Source: Flavobacterium cucumis
Lineage (GTDB): Bacteria; Bacteroidota; Bacteroidia; Flavobacteriales; Flavobacteriaceae
Length of the DNA stretch: 64,000 nt
Direction of reading: 5' to 3'
Assembly: GCF_900148835.1 (NCBI RefSeq)
Contig: NZ_FRYK01000002.1
Coordinates: 533,349-597,348, forward strand
In this document: in pieces, positions 52,939-61,724 of the stretch
How positions within the stretch are numbered: the stretch's first letter is position 1
Layout of the letters: every line of letters begins with the position of its first letter
Made by a program: the position numbers and the translations under genes
Notes under the pieces: generated by a model
Database searches by the model: none
Told to the model about the DNA's origin: nothing
Seen by the model: only the letters and a program-made list of their open reading frames with translations

Positions 52939-54219
52939 ATGAATATTAAAGCATTACATTCTCTATTTTTAAAATGCTCTAATGTATGTATTGATACGAG
53001 AAAAATTGAAAAAAACTCCCTATTTATAGCTTTGAAAGGGGAAAATTTTGACGCAAATACATTTGCATATGAGGCACTAGCTAAAGGAGCCAAGTATGTA
53101 GTAATTGACAATCCTGAGTACAAAATAGATGATCGTATGCTATTAGTAGAAAATTCTCTTTTAGCACTACAAGAACTAGCTAAATTTCACAGAAATCAGC
53201 TAAAAACACCAATTATAGCCTTAACCGGTAGTAATGGAAAAACAACTACAAAAGAGCTAATACATACTGTTCTTTCAAAAAAGTTTAATACAATCGCTAC
53301 AATTGGAAACCTAAATAATCACATCGGTGTACCTCTTACACTTCTCAGATTAAAAAGCAACACCCAAATAGGCATAGTAGAAATGGGTGCAAATCATCAA
53401 AAAGAAATTGAATTTTTATGCAAAATAGCACAACCTGATTATGGTTATATAACCAATTTCGGAAAAGCTCACTTAGAAGGCTTTGGAGGCATAGAAGGTG
53501 TAATAAAAGGCAAATGCGAAATGTATAATTACATCCAAGAAGAAAATAAAATTGCTTTTGTAAATCTTGACGACTCGATTCAAGAAGAAAAAACAAGCAA
53601 GCTAAGAAAATATACTTTTTCAACAAAAAGTATTGGAGATATTCAAATTGATAATGTTGAAGCAAATCCAATGGTCAACGTAAATTACAACGGATTCACT
53701 ATAAAATCCAATTTAATAGGAATTTACAACGCAAACAATATAAATGCTGCAATAACAATTGGAAATTACTTTAAAGTAGCTGATGAATTAATCAAAGAAG
53801 CTATTGAAAATTATATTCCAGAAAACAACCGCTCACAACTCATTAAAAAAAACGATAATGAAATTATTTTAGATGCATACAACGCCAATCCGAGTAGCAT
53901 GTTAGCAGCAATAACTAATTTAATTCAAATAGAGAAAAAAAACAAAACAGCTATTCTTGGCGATATGTTTGAGCTAGGTATTGAAAGTCTATCTGAGCAC
54001 AAGAAAATCATTGAATTATTAGAACAACAACCTTATTTAACCTCATATTGTATTGGCAAACATTTCTATTCAAACAAAATAAAAAGCAACCATATTTTCT
54101 TCTTTGAAGATTTTATTTCTTTTTCAAAGTACTTACTCGAAAATAAAATTTTTAAAAATTTCATTTTAATAAAAGGTTCTAGAGGAATGGAACTTGAAAA
54201 AACCTTAGATCTTTTATGA
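52939..54219 (+). CDS. murF: UDP-MurNAc-tripeptide:D-Ala-D-Ala ligase MurF
   Basis: 426 residues. N-terminal domain with VCIDTRKIEKNSLFIALKG; ATPase domain with the P-loop GSNGKTT at 97-103 and IGVPLTLLRL; C-terminal domain with LDAYNANPSSMLAAI and LGDMFELG, both MurF signatures. It adds D-Ala-D-Ala to UDP-MurNAc-tripeptide in cytoplasmic peptidoglycan synthesis. It stands alone after the gldJ terminator. Confidence 0.96.
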   Translation: MNIKALHSLFLKCSNVCIDTRKIEKNSLFIALKGENFDANTFAYEALAKGAKYVVIDNPEYKIDDRMLLVENSLLALQELAKFHRNQLKTPIIALTGSNGKTTTKELIHTVLSKKFNTIATIGNLNNHIGVPLTLLRLKSNTQIGIVEMGANHQKEIEFLCKIAQPDYGYITNFGKAHLEGFGGIEGVIKGKCEMYNYIQEENKIAFVNLDDSIQEEKTSKLRKYTFSTKSIGDIQIDNVEANPMVNVNYNGFTIKSNLIGIYNANNINAAITIGNYFKVADELIKEAIENYIPENNRSQLIKKNDNEIILDAYNANPSSMLAAITNLIQIEKKNKTAILGDMFELGIESLSEHKKIIELLEQQPYLTSYCIGKHFYSNKIKSNHIFFFEDFISFSKYLLENKIFKNFILIKGSRGMELEKTLDLL

Positions 54220-54503
54220 TGTTTCTTAAAGCAAAACAACTATCGTAGTATTCTTTCAACTTGACAGACTACTATAATTTTAAAGTAGAGATCTTACCTT
54301 CAGTTTGTTCTAATCTGCTGAAAGAAAGTAAGCACTCTAAATATGCTTAGATTCCAATCAATTATTAATACAAACCTTAAATTTCTATAGAACTTAATTT
54401 TGTAGGCAATTTTGTTCCGTTTTCGAAAAGAGGTTAAAACCCCCTCCCGATAAAATCGGAATGCATCTGAACCACCTTAAATCTTGACCAATGATCTTAA
54501 AAA
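54220..54503. other. Gap between murF and tRNA-Val with no recognised feature
   Basis: About 280 bases with no open frame of note, no tRNA and no clear terminator for murF. I see several A/T-rich words and a ccccctcccgataaaatcgg stretch that partly self-pairs (ccgat/atcgg). A small RNA cannot be excluded, but nothing supports one. Confidence 0.5.
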
Positions 54504-54505
54504 CA

Positions 54506-54533
54506 AAAAATCCTACACTTCTGTAGGATTTAA
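54506..54533 (-). terminator. Intrinsic terminator after tRNA-Val
   Basis: aaatcctaca and tgtaggattt form a 10-bp stem around a 4-base loop, followed by a T-run on the minus strand, just past the tRNA 3' end. Confidence 0.8.
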
Positions 54534-54538
54534 TTTTG

Positions 54539-54613
54539 TGGGCGATGAGGGGTTCGAACCCCCGACCCCCTCGGTGTAAACGAGGTGCTCTGAACCAGCT
54601 GAGCTAATCGCCC
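54539..54613 (-). tRNA. tRNA-Val(TAC)
   Basis: Minus-strand cloverleaf of 75 bases. The acceptor stem is GGGCGAT with ATCGCCC, discriminator A. The D arm is GCTCAGCTGGTTCAGAGC, the anticodon stem CCTCG/CGAGG with loop TTTACAC giving anticodon TAC (valine), and the T arm GGGGGTTCGAACCCC-like. The CCA end is not encoded. Confidence 0.96.
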
Positions 54614-54695
54614 CAATAAGACACAATACTAATACCGTATTGCGAGTGCAAATATACAAGTATTATTTGTATCTGCAAGTACTTTTGAAAAAAAA

Positions 54696-55910
54696 TTACA
54701 CAATTTCTGCAACAACAAACGTACTTCCTCCTATATAGATAAAATCAGATTCTTTAGCTGAATTCACAGCCTCAACATAAGCTTCTGATACCGAATTAAA
54801 TACTTCTCCAAACAAACCAAAACCACTTGCCTTTAACATTAATTCTTCAACATCCAATCCGCGAGGAACATTAGGCTTACAGAAATAATATTTTGCATTT
54901 TTTGGAAATAAGGGTAAAATCGAATCTAAATCTTTGTCATTTACGACACCTAAAACCATATGAAGATTTTCAAAAGAATGTTTTTCAATTTGATTCAACA
55001 CTATTTTTAACCCGTGACTGTTGTGAGCTGTATCACAAACGGTGAAAGGTTGTTGTGTCAAAATTTGCCATCTACCGAGTAATCCTGTATTTTGAATAAC
55101 ATTTTTCAATCCTAACTTAATATGATTTTTACTTACATTTAATTGTGATTGTAAAACTTCAATAGCCTTTAGAACGGTTTTTTTGTTATGCACTTGATAA
55201 TCTCCTAACAATGCACAATCGTAAGCAACTTCTGGATTATCTTGAGCGAAGTAAATTGGAGCATTTTCAAATTTTGCTTTAGCAATAAAAACTGCTTTTG
55301 TTTCTTCTGAATATTCACCAATCACTACTGGAATATTCGATTTGATAATTCCAGCTTTTTCAGTAGCTATTTTTGATAATGTATCACCTAAAAATTGAGT
55401 ATGATCAAAACCAATATTCGTAATTATAGAAACCAAAGGCGTAATCACATTGGTAGAATCTAATCTTCCTCCCATCCCAACTTCAATCACTGCTATATCG
55501 ACTTGCTCTTTGGCAAAATAATCGAAGGCTAAACCAACAGTCATTTCAAAAAAACTTAATTGATTCGCTTCAAAAAACAACTTATTTTCCAAAATAAAAT
55601 CCACTACAAAATCTTCGGAAATCATTTCACCATTAATACGGATGCGTTCACGAAAATCTTTTAAATGAGGTGAAGTATACAATCCTACTTTGTATCCTGC
55701 CTCTTGAAGAATTGAAGCAATCATAGATGACGTAGAACCTTTACCATTAGTACCCGCCACATGAATCGATTTAAATTTAGTTTCGGGATGTTGCAAATGT
55801 TCTACCAACAACAAAGTATTTGTCAAATCTTTTTTATAGGCTGAAGCGCCTTGCATTTGAAACATAGGTAACTGGTTAAATAACCATGTTGTCGTTTCTT
55901 GATACGTCAT
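54696..55910 (-). CDS. folC: Folylpolyglutamate synthase / dihydrofolate synthase
   Basis: 404 residues. Mur-ligase relative with the P-loop AGTNGKGST at 52-60 and an omega-loop segment TSPHLKDFRERIRINGEMIS. VGMGGRLDSTNVI and CDTAHNSHGLKI are later signatures. It adds glutamate to folates and dihydropteroate. It is the last gene of a run of six on the minus strand (24 bp after the TonB-like gene). Its presence behind TonB components is operon context rather than a shared function. Confidence 0.94.
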   Translation of the reverse strand: MTYQETTTWLFNQLPMFQMQGASAYKKDLTNTLLLVEHLQHPETKFKSIHVAGTNGKGSTSSMIASILQEAGYKVGLYTSPHLKDFRERIRINGEMISEDFVVDFILENKLFFEANQLSFFEMTVGLAFDYFAKEQVDIAVIEVGMGGRLDSTNVITPLVSIITNIGFDHTQFLGDTLSKIATEKAGIIKSNIPVVIGEYSEETKAVFIAKAKFENAPIYFAQDNPEVAYDCALLGDYQVHNKKTVLKAIEVLQSQLNVSKNHIKLGLKNVIQNTGLLGRWQILTQQPFTVCDTAHNSHGLKIVLNQIEKHSFENLHMVLGVVNDKDLDSILPLFPKNAKYYFCKPNVPRGLDVEELMLKASGFGLFGEVFNSVSEAYVEAVNSAKESDFIYIGGSTFVVAEIV

Positions 55911-55934
55911 TTTGAATGGGATAACAAAGAATTA

Positions 55935-56717
55935 TTATTCTCCTACTTGGAAATTCACTACCACAAAACCAATTTGCGTTTCTGGCGCATTGGTATCTGG
56001 TTGCCATCTAAAAGTTCTTGCCGTTTCTAATGCGGGATTAACCAAACAAGGATTCGTATTAGTAGTTCCTTGGGTTCTTTCTGCACGAATAACATTCCCT
56101 TGACGGTTTACCCAAATTTTAACCACTACTTTACCAGACTCATTACAATCTTGAATACGCTTACTATTTCCTGCTAACTTTCTTCCCGCTAATCCCCAAC
56201 CAGTTCCTTTACCAGTACCAGTACCATCACCAGTACCATTTCCATAAAAACTATTGGCATACAAACTACCGTTAAGATTCCCTTTATCGCCACCTTCTTC
56301 ATCATCTCCATGACCTGATTGAGAAGCACCATCTCGCTTAGGGCCTTTAATAATACTATTTAAAGCACTATTGGTTGGCTCTGTAGGTTTGGACTCAGCA
56401 GGCTTAGTTACAGGTTTTGTCTTTTCTTTTTTTGGAAGTGTAATCGGCGCCTCATCATCTTGTGTCAACACATTATCTTCATCAACCGGAACAGGCTTTG
56501 ATTGCGCTTTCTCTGGAGCAGATTGAACAGGCTCAGCAGGTTGCATTTCACCGCTACCTGTTTCGCTAGTCCCAAAGTTAATAGCGATTCCATTTTCAGG
56601 TGGTGGATCCATATATTTTAGACCCATGTAGAAAAAAAACAACAAGAACATAATCACAAAAATGATACTTGTGATAGCAAATGATTTTTTCTCCTCGGGT
56701 GATTCTAAAAATTTCAT
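55935..56717 (-). CDS. TonB-like energy transducer
   Basis: 260 residues. A single N-terminal transmembrane segment (SIIFVIMFLLFFFYMGLKYM) follows a short cytoplasmic part. A Pro/Glu/Lys/Ser-rich periplasmic linker follows, then a Gly/Asn region (GNGTGDGTGTGKGTGWGLAG) and a C-terminal domain (VVKIWVNRQGNVIRAERTQG, PALETARTFRWQPDTNAPE). This matches TonB/TolA-type transducers. It is encoded directly after exbD and exbB, so it should form the inner-membrane energy complex for outer-membrane receptors. Confidence 0.88.
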   Translation of the reverse strand: MKFLESPEEKKSFAITSIIFVIMFLLFFFYMGLKYMDPPPENGIAINFGTSETGSGEMQPAEPVQSAPEKAQSKPVPVDEDNVLTQDDEAPITLPKKEKTKPVTKPAESKPTEPTNSALNSIIKGPKRDGASQSGHGDDEEGGDKGNLNGSLYANSFYGNGTGDGTGTGKGTGWGLAGRKLAGNSKRIQDCNESGKVVVKIWVNRQGNVIRAERTQGTTNTNPCLVNPALETARTFRWQPDTNAPETQIGFVVVNFQVGE

Positions 56718-56723
56718 TATGGT

Positions 56724-57119
56724 TTATTTTGGGCTGACAGCAACAACCATTTTGATTTGATTACGATAGGCTATATCCATAACCTGAACAACCTTCTCAT
56801 GTGGTACCGACTTTTCAGCACGTAAAACGATGGCCTTATTTTCAGAATTAGCAAACAAAGCCAATAGTTGATTTTCCAAATCGGCTTCGTTTACCTTTTC
56901 TGTATCAATAAAAAAGTTTAAATCTTTATCTATACTTACAGATGTACTTTTATTACTATCCGTTTTCCCTTTGGCTTTAGGCAAAACCAAATCCAACGCA
57001 TTAGTAGTTACCATTGTGGAAGTAAGCATAAAAAATATAAGTAACAAAAACACAATGTCTGTCATTGACGACATGTTGAATTCTGTTGAAACTTTATTTC
57101 TTGTTTTTCCTAGTTTCAT
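56724..57119 (-). CDS. exbD: ExbD/TolR family protein
   Basis: 131 residues, short ExbD-like form. One transmembrane segment (SMTDIVFLLLIFFMLTSTMV) with the proton-conducting Asp in it, then a periplasmic domain ending MVVAVSPK. Partner of ExbB in using the proton motive force for TonB. Its start codon overlaps the exbB stop codon by one base and its stop lies 6 bases before the TonB-like gene. Confidence 0.93.
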   Translation of the reverse strand: MKLGKTRNKVSTEFNMSSMTDIVFLLLIFFMLTSTMVTTNALDLVLPKAKGKTDSNKSTSVSIDKDLNFFIDTEKVNEADLENQLLALFANSENKAIVLRAEKSVPHEKVVQVMDIAYRNQIKMVVAVSPK

Positions 57120-57823
57120 TATACTGGCTCATTTAATAAGTCTAAGAAATCAACAGCATTTGCCTCCATTTGATTTACGACTTTATTAGTTCTAACCACT
57201 AAATGGTTATATCCCACATAAGCAATAATTCCAACAACCAATCCAACAACTGTTGTAGTCATTGCTGTGTAAATTCCTTCAGCTAAAGCCCCAACTTCTA
57301 TTTGACCACCTCCACTAGCCATTTCATGAAAGGCAAGAATCATACCAAGAACAGTTCCAAGAAAACCAATCATAGGACCTGCTCCAGAAATAGTTGCCAA
57401 CATACTGGTATTTTTCTCTAACTTATATAACTCTAAATTGCCTGCATTCTCAATTGCGGTATTAATATCTTCTAAAGGTTTTCCAATTCGTGAGATTCCC
57501 TTCTCGATTAATCGTGCTACAGGGGAATTGGTTTGAGCACATAACATTTTAGCTGCGTCAATTTTTCCCGACATAATATTCATTTTTATATTATTCATAA
57601 AATTAGCATCAATCTTGGAAGCATTGTTTATTGCCATTAATCTTTCAAAATAAAGAAACAAAGCTGCAAACAAAAGCGCAAATAAAACTATCATTATAAT
57701 TTGCCCTCCTATTCCACCACTAGTTAACAAACTCCACACGGAGAGTGTTTTTTCTGATGACTGCACTTCAGAAGCAATTTGACTAGAAATAGCAAGACTA
57801 TCGGCTTGAAGAAATAAACTCAT
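57119..57823 (-). CDS. exbB: ExbB/TolQ/MotA family proton channel
   Basis: 234 residues. The N-terminal segment is followed by three transmembrane helices (IGGQIIMIVLFALLFAALFL, the family motif LATISGAGPMIGFLGTVLGM, and TTVVGLVVGIIAYVGYNHLV). It forms the energising complex with ExbD and the TonB-like protein. It lies 48 bp after nhaD. Confidence 0.95.
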   Translation of the reverse strand: MSLFLQADSLAISSQIASEVQSSEKTLSVWSLLTSGGIGGQIIMIVLFALLFAALFLYFERLMAINNASKIDANFMNNIKMNIMSGKIDAAKMLCAQTNSPVARLIEKGISRIGKPLEDINTAIENAGNLELYKLEKNTSMLATISGAGPMIGFLGTVLGMILAFHEMASGGGQIEVGALAEGIYTAMTTTVVGLVVGIIAYVGYNHLVVRTNKVVNQMEANAVDFLDLLNEPV

Positions 57824-57871
57824 ATTGTATACCTATTTTATAATAAAAACGAAAATAAAATTTAATTATTG

Positions 57872-59239
57872 TTAATGAGCATTAAGCAAAAAATCTCTCA
57901 AAAGAATAAAAACAGCACTTCCAGCTAAAAACCCAAGCAAAGCAAGACCTCCAATCTTTTTAAGATACCAGAAAAAATCAATTTTTTCCATACCCATTGC
58001 CACTACACCAGCTGCAGAACCTATTACTAAAATACTTCCACCAGTACCGGCTGCATATGCAATGAAGTGCCACTCAGGAGCATCTAATCCCATTGAAAAC
58101 ATTCCAATACTCGCAGCAACTAAAGGTACATTGTCTATAATTGCTGAACCAGCACCCAATAATAACACTACTAAATCTGATAATACAGTTGTGCCGTGTT
58201 CTGTTCCTAACATTGGAACTCCCTTTTCTAAAATTCCAGCAAACTCATATAACATTCCTAATGATTCTAAAGCAGCCACTGCCATCAAAATTCCTAAGAA
58301 AAATAAAATACTTGGCATTTCAATTTTTGAAAGTGATTTATGAACTGGACTATGTTGTGGTTCATTAATACCATGACCTGAAGTAGCACCTGCTATAGAA
58401 AATTCATAATTACTAAGATACTCTGCCACAGCAGAAATAATCGCCAAAGAAAGCATCATCCCAACATAAGGAGGTAAATGAGTGAATGTTTTAAAAATAG
58501 GAACAAATAAAATTCCACCCAATCCTAAATAAAACATAGTAGAACCATATTTTGACTTAGGAGAAGTGTCTTCACTCAAATCACTATCGATATGTCCTTT
58601 AAAAATCTTTAATCTAGATGCAATTAACGAAGGTATTGCGTAACATGCAATGGATGGTAATAAAACATGAGCAACTAATTGAGTAGGGGTTACTTTATTA
58701 GCAATCCAAAGCATCGTTGTTGTAACATCTCCAATCGGAGACCAAGCCCCCCCAGCATTTGCAGCAATAACAATAAGACCTGCAAACCAAAGTCTTATTT
58801 CTCTTTCCTTAATAATTTTTTGTAAAATTGTTATTAGTACAATTGTAGCTGTCAAGTTGTCGATAATTGCCGACAAAACAAAAGCTAAAGTAGAAAACAA
58901 CCACAAAAGCTTTATCTTACTTTTTGTTTTAATAAACGTTTTAATTGTCGAAAAACCATCAAAATAATCAATAATCTCAACAATAGTCATAGCCCCCATT
59001 AAGAAAAACAAAATCTCAGCTGTTTTACCCAAATGGTGTAATAAAACACTTTCAACGTGATGACTTTCTTTACCCACCCCAGGAATAATTTCAAAAACCT
59101 CCAAGTGGTTTACAGCAATTAAAGCCCATAAAATAGCCATCATTCCTAATGCGGGGATCAATTTATCAACCTTAACACTGTGTTCAAAAGCAATCCCTAA
59201 ATATCCTAAAATAAAGACCGCAATAATTACTATTTCCAT
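57872..59239 (-). CDS. nhaD: Na+/H+ antiporter NhaD
   Basis: 455 residues, about 11-12 transmembrane segments. NhaD-type motifs of the ion-transporter superfamily: FSTLAFVLSAIIDNLTATIV, IVIAANAGGAWSPIGDVTTT and a second-half SAIIDNVPLVAASIG. It exchanges Na+ for H+ across the inner membrane. It sits 12 bp after the glutamate dehydrogenase gene and before exbB. Confidence 0.93.
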   Translation of the reverse strand: MEIVIIAVFILGYLGIAFEHSVKVDKLIPALGMMAILWALIAVNHLEVFEIIPGVGKESHHVESVLLHHLGKTAEILFFLMGAMTIVEIIDYFDGFSTIKTFIKTKSKIKLLWLFSTLAFVLSAIIDNLTATIVLITILQKIIKEREIRLWFAGLIVIAANAGGAWSPIGDVTTTMLWIANKVTPTQLVAHVLLPSIACYAIPSLIASRLKIFKGHIDSDLSEDTSPKSKYGSTMFYLGLGGILFVPIFKTFTHLPPYVGMMLSLAIISAVAEYLSNYEFSIAGATSGHGINEPQHSPVHKSLSKIEMPSILFFLGILMAVAALESLGMLYEFAGILEKGVPMLGTEHGTTVLSDLVVLLLGAGSAIIDNVPLVAASIGMFSMGLDAPEWHFIAYAAGTGGSILVIGSAAGVVAMGMEKIDFFWYLKKIGGLALLGFLAGSAVFILLRDFLLNAH

Positions 59240-59251
59240 TTTTTAAATTAA

Positions 59252-60478
59252 TTATACTAGTTGTTTTAGAGCAATTTCAAAAGCGGTAGCACTAATATTC
59301 TTCTTTTCAGAATTTAAAGTATGTGCTTTTTGAATTGCATTTTTTATTGTGTTTGAAGTATCTGAGAAAATTGCCTCGTCTGTCATTTGCACTTTTTTCT
59401 CCATGAAATAAGCAAAAACTCTTGCCATTCCACAGTTTGCAATGAAGTCAGGAATTAAACTCACTTTTTTATCCGTCTCTTCCATAATTGGACCAAAGAA
59501 AATTTCTTTATCAGCAAAAGGGACATTAGCACCACTTGAAATCACTTCTAATCCAGAAGCCACCATCTTATCTACTTGTTCCTTAGTAACCAATCTTGAA
59601 GCTGCACATGGAGCGAAAACTTGGGCTCCAATTGACCAAATTTTCTCATTGATTTCTGCAAAAGGAATCATCTTATCCGCAACTAATTTATTTCCGTCTT
59701 TTTTAAGGAATAAATCTTTAATTTCTTCAAAAGAAAATCCGTTTTCGTTGATAACACCTCCATCTCTGTCGATGATTCCAACTACTTTCGCACCCATTTG
59801 AGCTAAATAAAAGGCGGCTGCAGAACCTACGTTTCCAAAACCTTGAACGATAGCTTTTTTACCCACAATGCTTCCTCCATAAATGTCATAATAATGACGA
59901 GCCGCTTCGGCAACACCATAACCTGTAATCATGTCGGCAACTGTATATTTTCTATTTACATCAGGTGAAAAATTCGGGTTTTCAATTACTTTAACAACCC
60001 CTTGTCGTAATTGTCCAATTCTATTGATTTTATCCGCTTCAGTTGGTTTGAAATGACCATTAAAAACACCTTCTTGTGGATGCCAAACACCACAATCTTC
60101 CGTCATTGGTATAACTTCGTGAATTTCATCTACATTTAAATCGCCACCAGTCCCGTAATAATTTTTTAATAAGGGAGAAACAGCTTTATACCATCTTTCC
60201 AAAACCCCTTTTTTTCTAGGATCGTTTGGGTCAAAATTAATTCCCGATTTAGCACCACCAATTGCTGGTCCTGAAACGGAAAACTTAACTTCCATTGTTT
60301 TAGCTAATGAAAGTACTTCATTCATATCTAATCCCTTACGCATACGAGTTCCACCACCAGCAGCACCACCTCTTAATGAGTTAATTACCGTCCATCCTTC
60401 TGCTTCTGTTTCGGGATCTTTCCAATTAAATACTATTTCTGGTTCTTTTTCTTCAAATTTCTTTAATAAATCTTTCAT
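59252..60478 (-). CDS. Glu/Leu/Phe/Val dehydrogenase family protein
   Basis: 408 residues from the ATG at 60478. The longer frame to 60529 is rejected because it lies at and above a -7 motif (CAAATATA, 60504-60511). The catalytic Lys77 lies in GGAKSGINF, and NAD-binding is VQGFGNVGSAAAFYLAQMG. Motif SLRGGAAGGGTRMRKGL and the length fit glutamate dehydrogenase. Leucine dehydrogenase is an alternative but is usually shorter. It interconverts an amino acid and its 2-oxo acid with ammonia. First gene of the nhaD-exb-tonB-folC run. Confidence 0.92.
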   Translation of the reverse strand: MKDLLKKFEEKEPEIVFNWKDPETEAEGWTVINSLRGGAAGGGTRMRKGLDMNEVLSLAKTMEVKFSVSGPAIGGAKSGINFDPNDPRKKGVLERWYKAVSPLLKNYYGTGGDLNVDEIHEVIPMTEDCGVWHPQEGVFNGHFKPTEADKINRIGQLRQGVVKVIENPNFSPDVNRKYTVADMITGYGVAEAARHYYDIYGGSIVGKKAIVQGFGNVGSAAAFYLAQMGAKVVGIIDRDGGVINENGFSFEEIKDLFLKKDGNKLVADKMIPFAEINEKIWSIGAQVFAPCAASRLVTKEQVDKMVASGLEVISSGANVPFADKEIFFGPIMEETDKKVSLIPDFIANCGMARVFAYFMEKKVQMTDEAIFSDTSNTIKNAIQKAHTLNSEKKNISATAFEIALKQLV

Positions 60479-60566
60479 TGTGTTGGTTAAATTTTCTGTT
60501 TTACAAATATACATAATCTGTTGAAGCACTAAAGCCTAAACACCTTTTTTTAGTTTTTTATAACAT

Positions 60567-61628
60567 TTAATAAAATACGACACCCGAAGAATGATTTTTA
60601 CTAGCACCTGTCACTGAAGACAATACATTAATTTCATTTCTTAATTTTAAAACCCCCAAAAATGCAAAAATCAAAGCTTCTTTAAATTGAATGGTTGTAT
60701 CCTCTGGAATTACCACTTTTGTTGTAGGCAAATAATTACACAATCTATCAATTAGAAATTGATTATAAACACCTCCACCCGTTATAAATAATTTCGCATA
60801 CGGCTTCGAACAAATTTTTGCAATTTGAATAGCAATATGCTCCACAAAAGTGCAAAGTTTATCTATAGTATCAATTGAAAAAGTGTTCATTAAAGGAAAA
60901 ATTTCAGTATTAACGAATTCCATTCCAAGTGATTTTGGATACGGTGCTTTGTAAAAATCCAAATCATTCAATTTTTGCAATAAATCTCTTTTAACGTTTC
61001 CTAATTTTGCTAAATTTCCAGCAGTATCATACGGCAAACCCAATTCATTCGCATAGAAATTCAAAACGGTATTCACCGGAGAAATATCAAATGCAATTCG
61101 ATTTCCATTTTCATTAAATGATACATTCGAAAAGCCGCCTAAATTCAAACAATAATCATATTCAGAAAAAAGCAATTCATCCCCAATAGGAACTAATGGT
61201 GCGCCTTGCCCTCCTAATTGGACATCTTGGACTCTAAAATCACAAACTATGGTCTGATTTACCAAAACGCGTATTAATGGAAGATTTCCTATTTGAAGTG
61301 TAAATCCATTTTGAGGCTGGTGCAGAATAGTATGACCATGACTACAAACGGCATCAATTTCAGTCAAATTATTCTTAGAAATAAAATCAGAAATTATCGT
61401 AGCTAGAAGTTGGGTATAAGCAACGTTCAATTCTTCTAACGCTGTCTTATTAAAATGAATAGCATTTTTCAATTTATTTAACCATTTTTCAGAGTATGAA
61501 ATCGTTTCAGATTGAAAAATTTCAAACGTCCAATGGCCTGAATAATTGAATTTTATGTAAGCTAAATCAACTCCATCTAACGATGTGCCTGACATAACTC
61601 CGATAACGTTATAGTTTTCTTTAAACAT
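60567..61628 (-). CDS. anmK: Anhydro-N-acetylmuramic acid kinase
   Basis: 353 residues. Motifs GVMSGTSLDGVDLAY at 10-24, CSHGHTILHQPQNGFTLQIG, QLGGQGAPLVPIGDELLF, and NLGGFSNVSF, all AnmK signatures of the ASKHA kinase fold. It phosphorylates and opens 1,6-anhydro-MurNAc to MurNAc-6-P for peptidoglycan recycling, complementing Mpl. Divergent from the acyl-CoA dehydrogenase gene. Confidence 0.95.
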   Translation of the reverse strand: MFKENYNVIGVMSGTSLDGVDLAYIKFNYSGHWTFEIFQSETISYSEKWLNKLKNAIHFNKTALEELNVAYTQLLATIISDFISKNNLTEIDAVCSHGHTILHQPQNGFTLQIGNLPLIRVLVNQTIVCDFRVQDVQLGGQGAPLVPIGDELLFSEYDYCLNLGGFSNVSFNENGNRIAFDISPVNTVLNFYANELGLPYDTAGNLAKLGNVKRDLLQKLNDLDFYKAPYPKSLGMEFVNTEIFPLMNTFSIDTIDKLCTFVEHIAIQIAKICSKPYAKLFITGGGVYNQFLIDRLCNYLPTTKVVIPEDTTIQFKEALIFAFLGVLKLRNEINVLSSVTGASKNHSSGVVFY

Positions 61629-61650
61629 GGGTTAAAATTACAAATTGTTA

Positions 61651-61681
61651 TTGAAAATTTGCTAATTAATCTTTACATTTG
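61651..61681 (+). promoter_or_regulatory. Putative promoter of the acyl-CoA dehydrogenase gene
   Basis: ttg (61651-61653) and tacatttg (61674-61681) are 20 bases apart, a full match to the Bacteroidota -33/-7 consensus, 43 bases before the start at 61725. Confidence 0.7.
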
Positions 61682-61724
61682 GTTCCTGAAATTACAAAAT
61701 AATCAAACATTACATCTAAATAAT

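Noticed and set aside
53345..53671. 108-codon minus-strand frame inside murF
   Set aside because: Shadow frame; hydrophobic low-complexity peptide, while murF motifs are intact on the plus strand.
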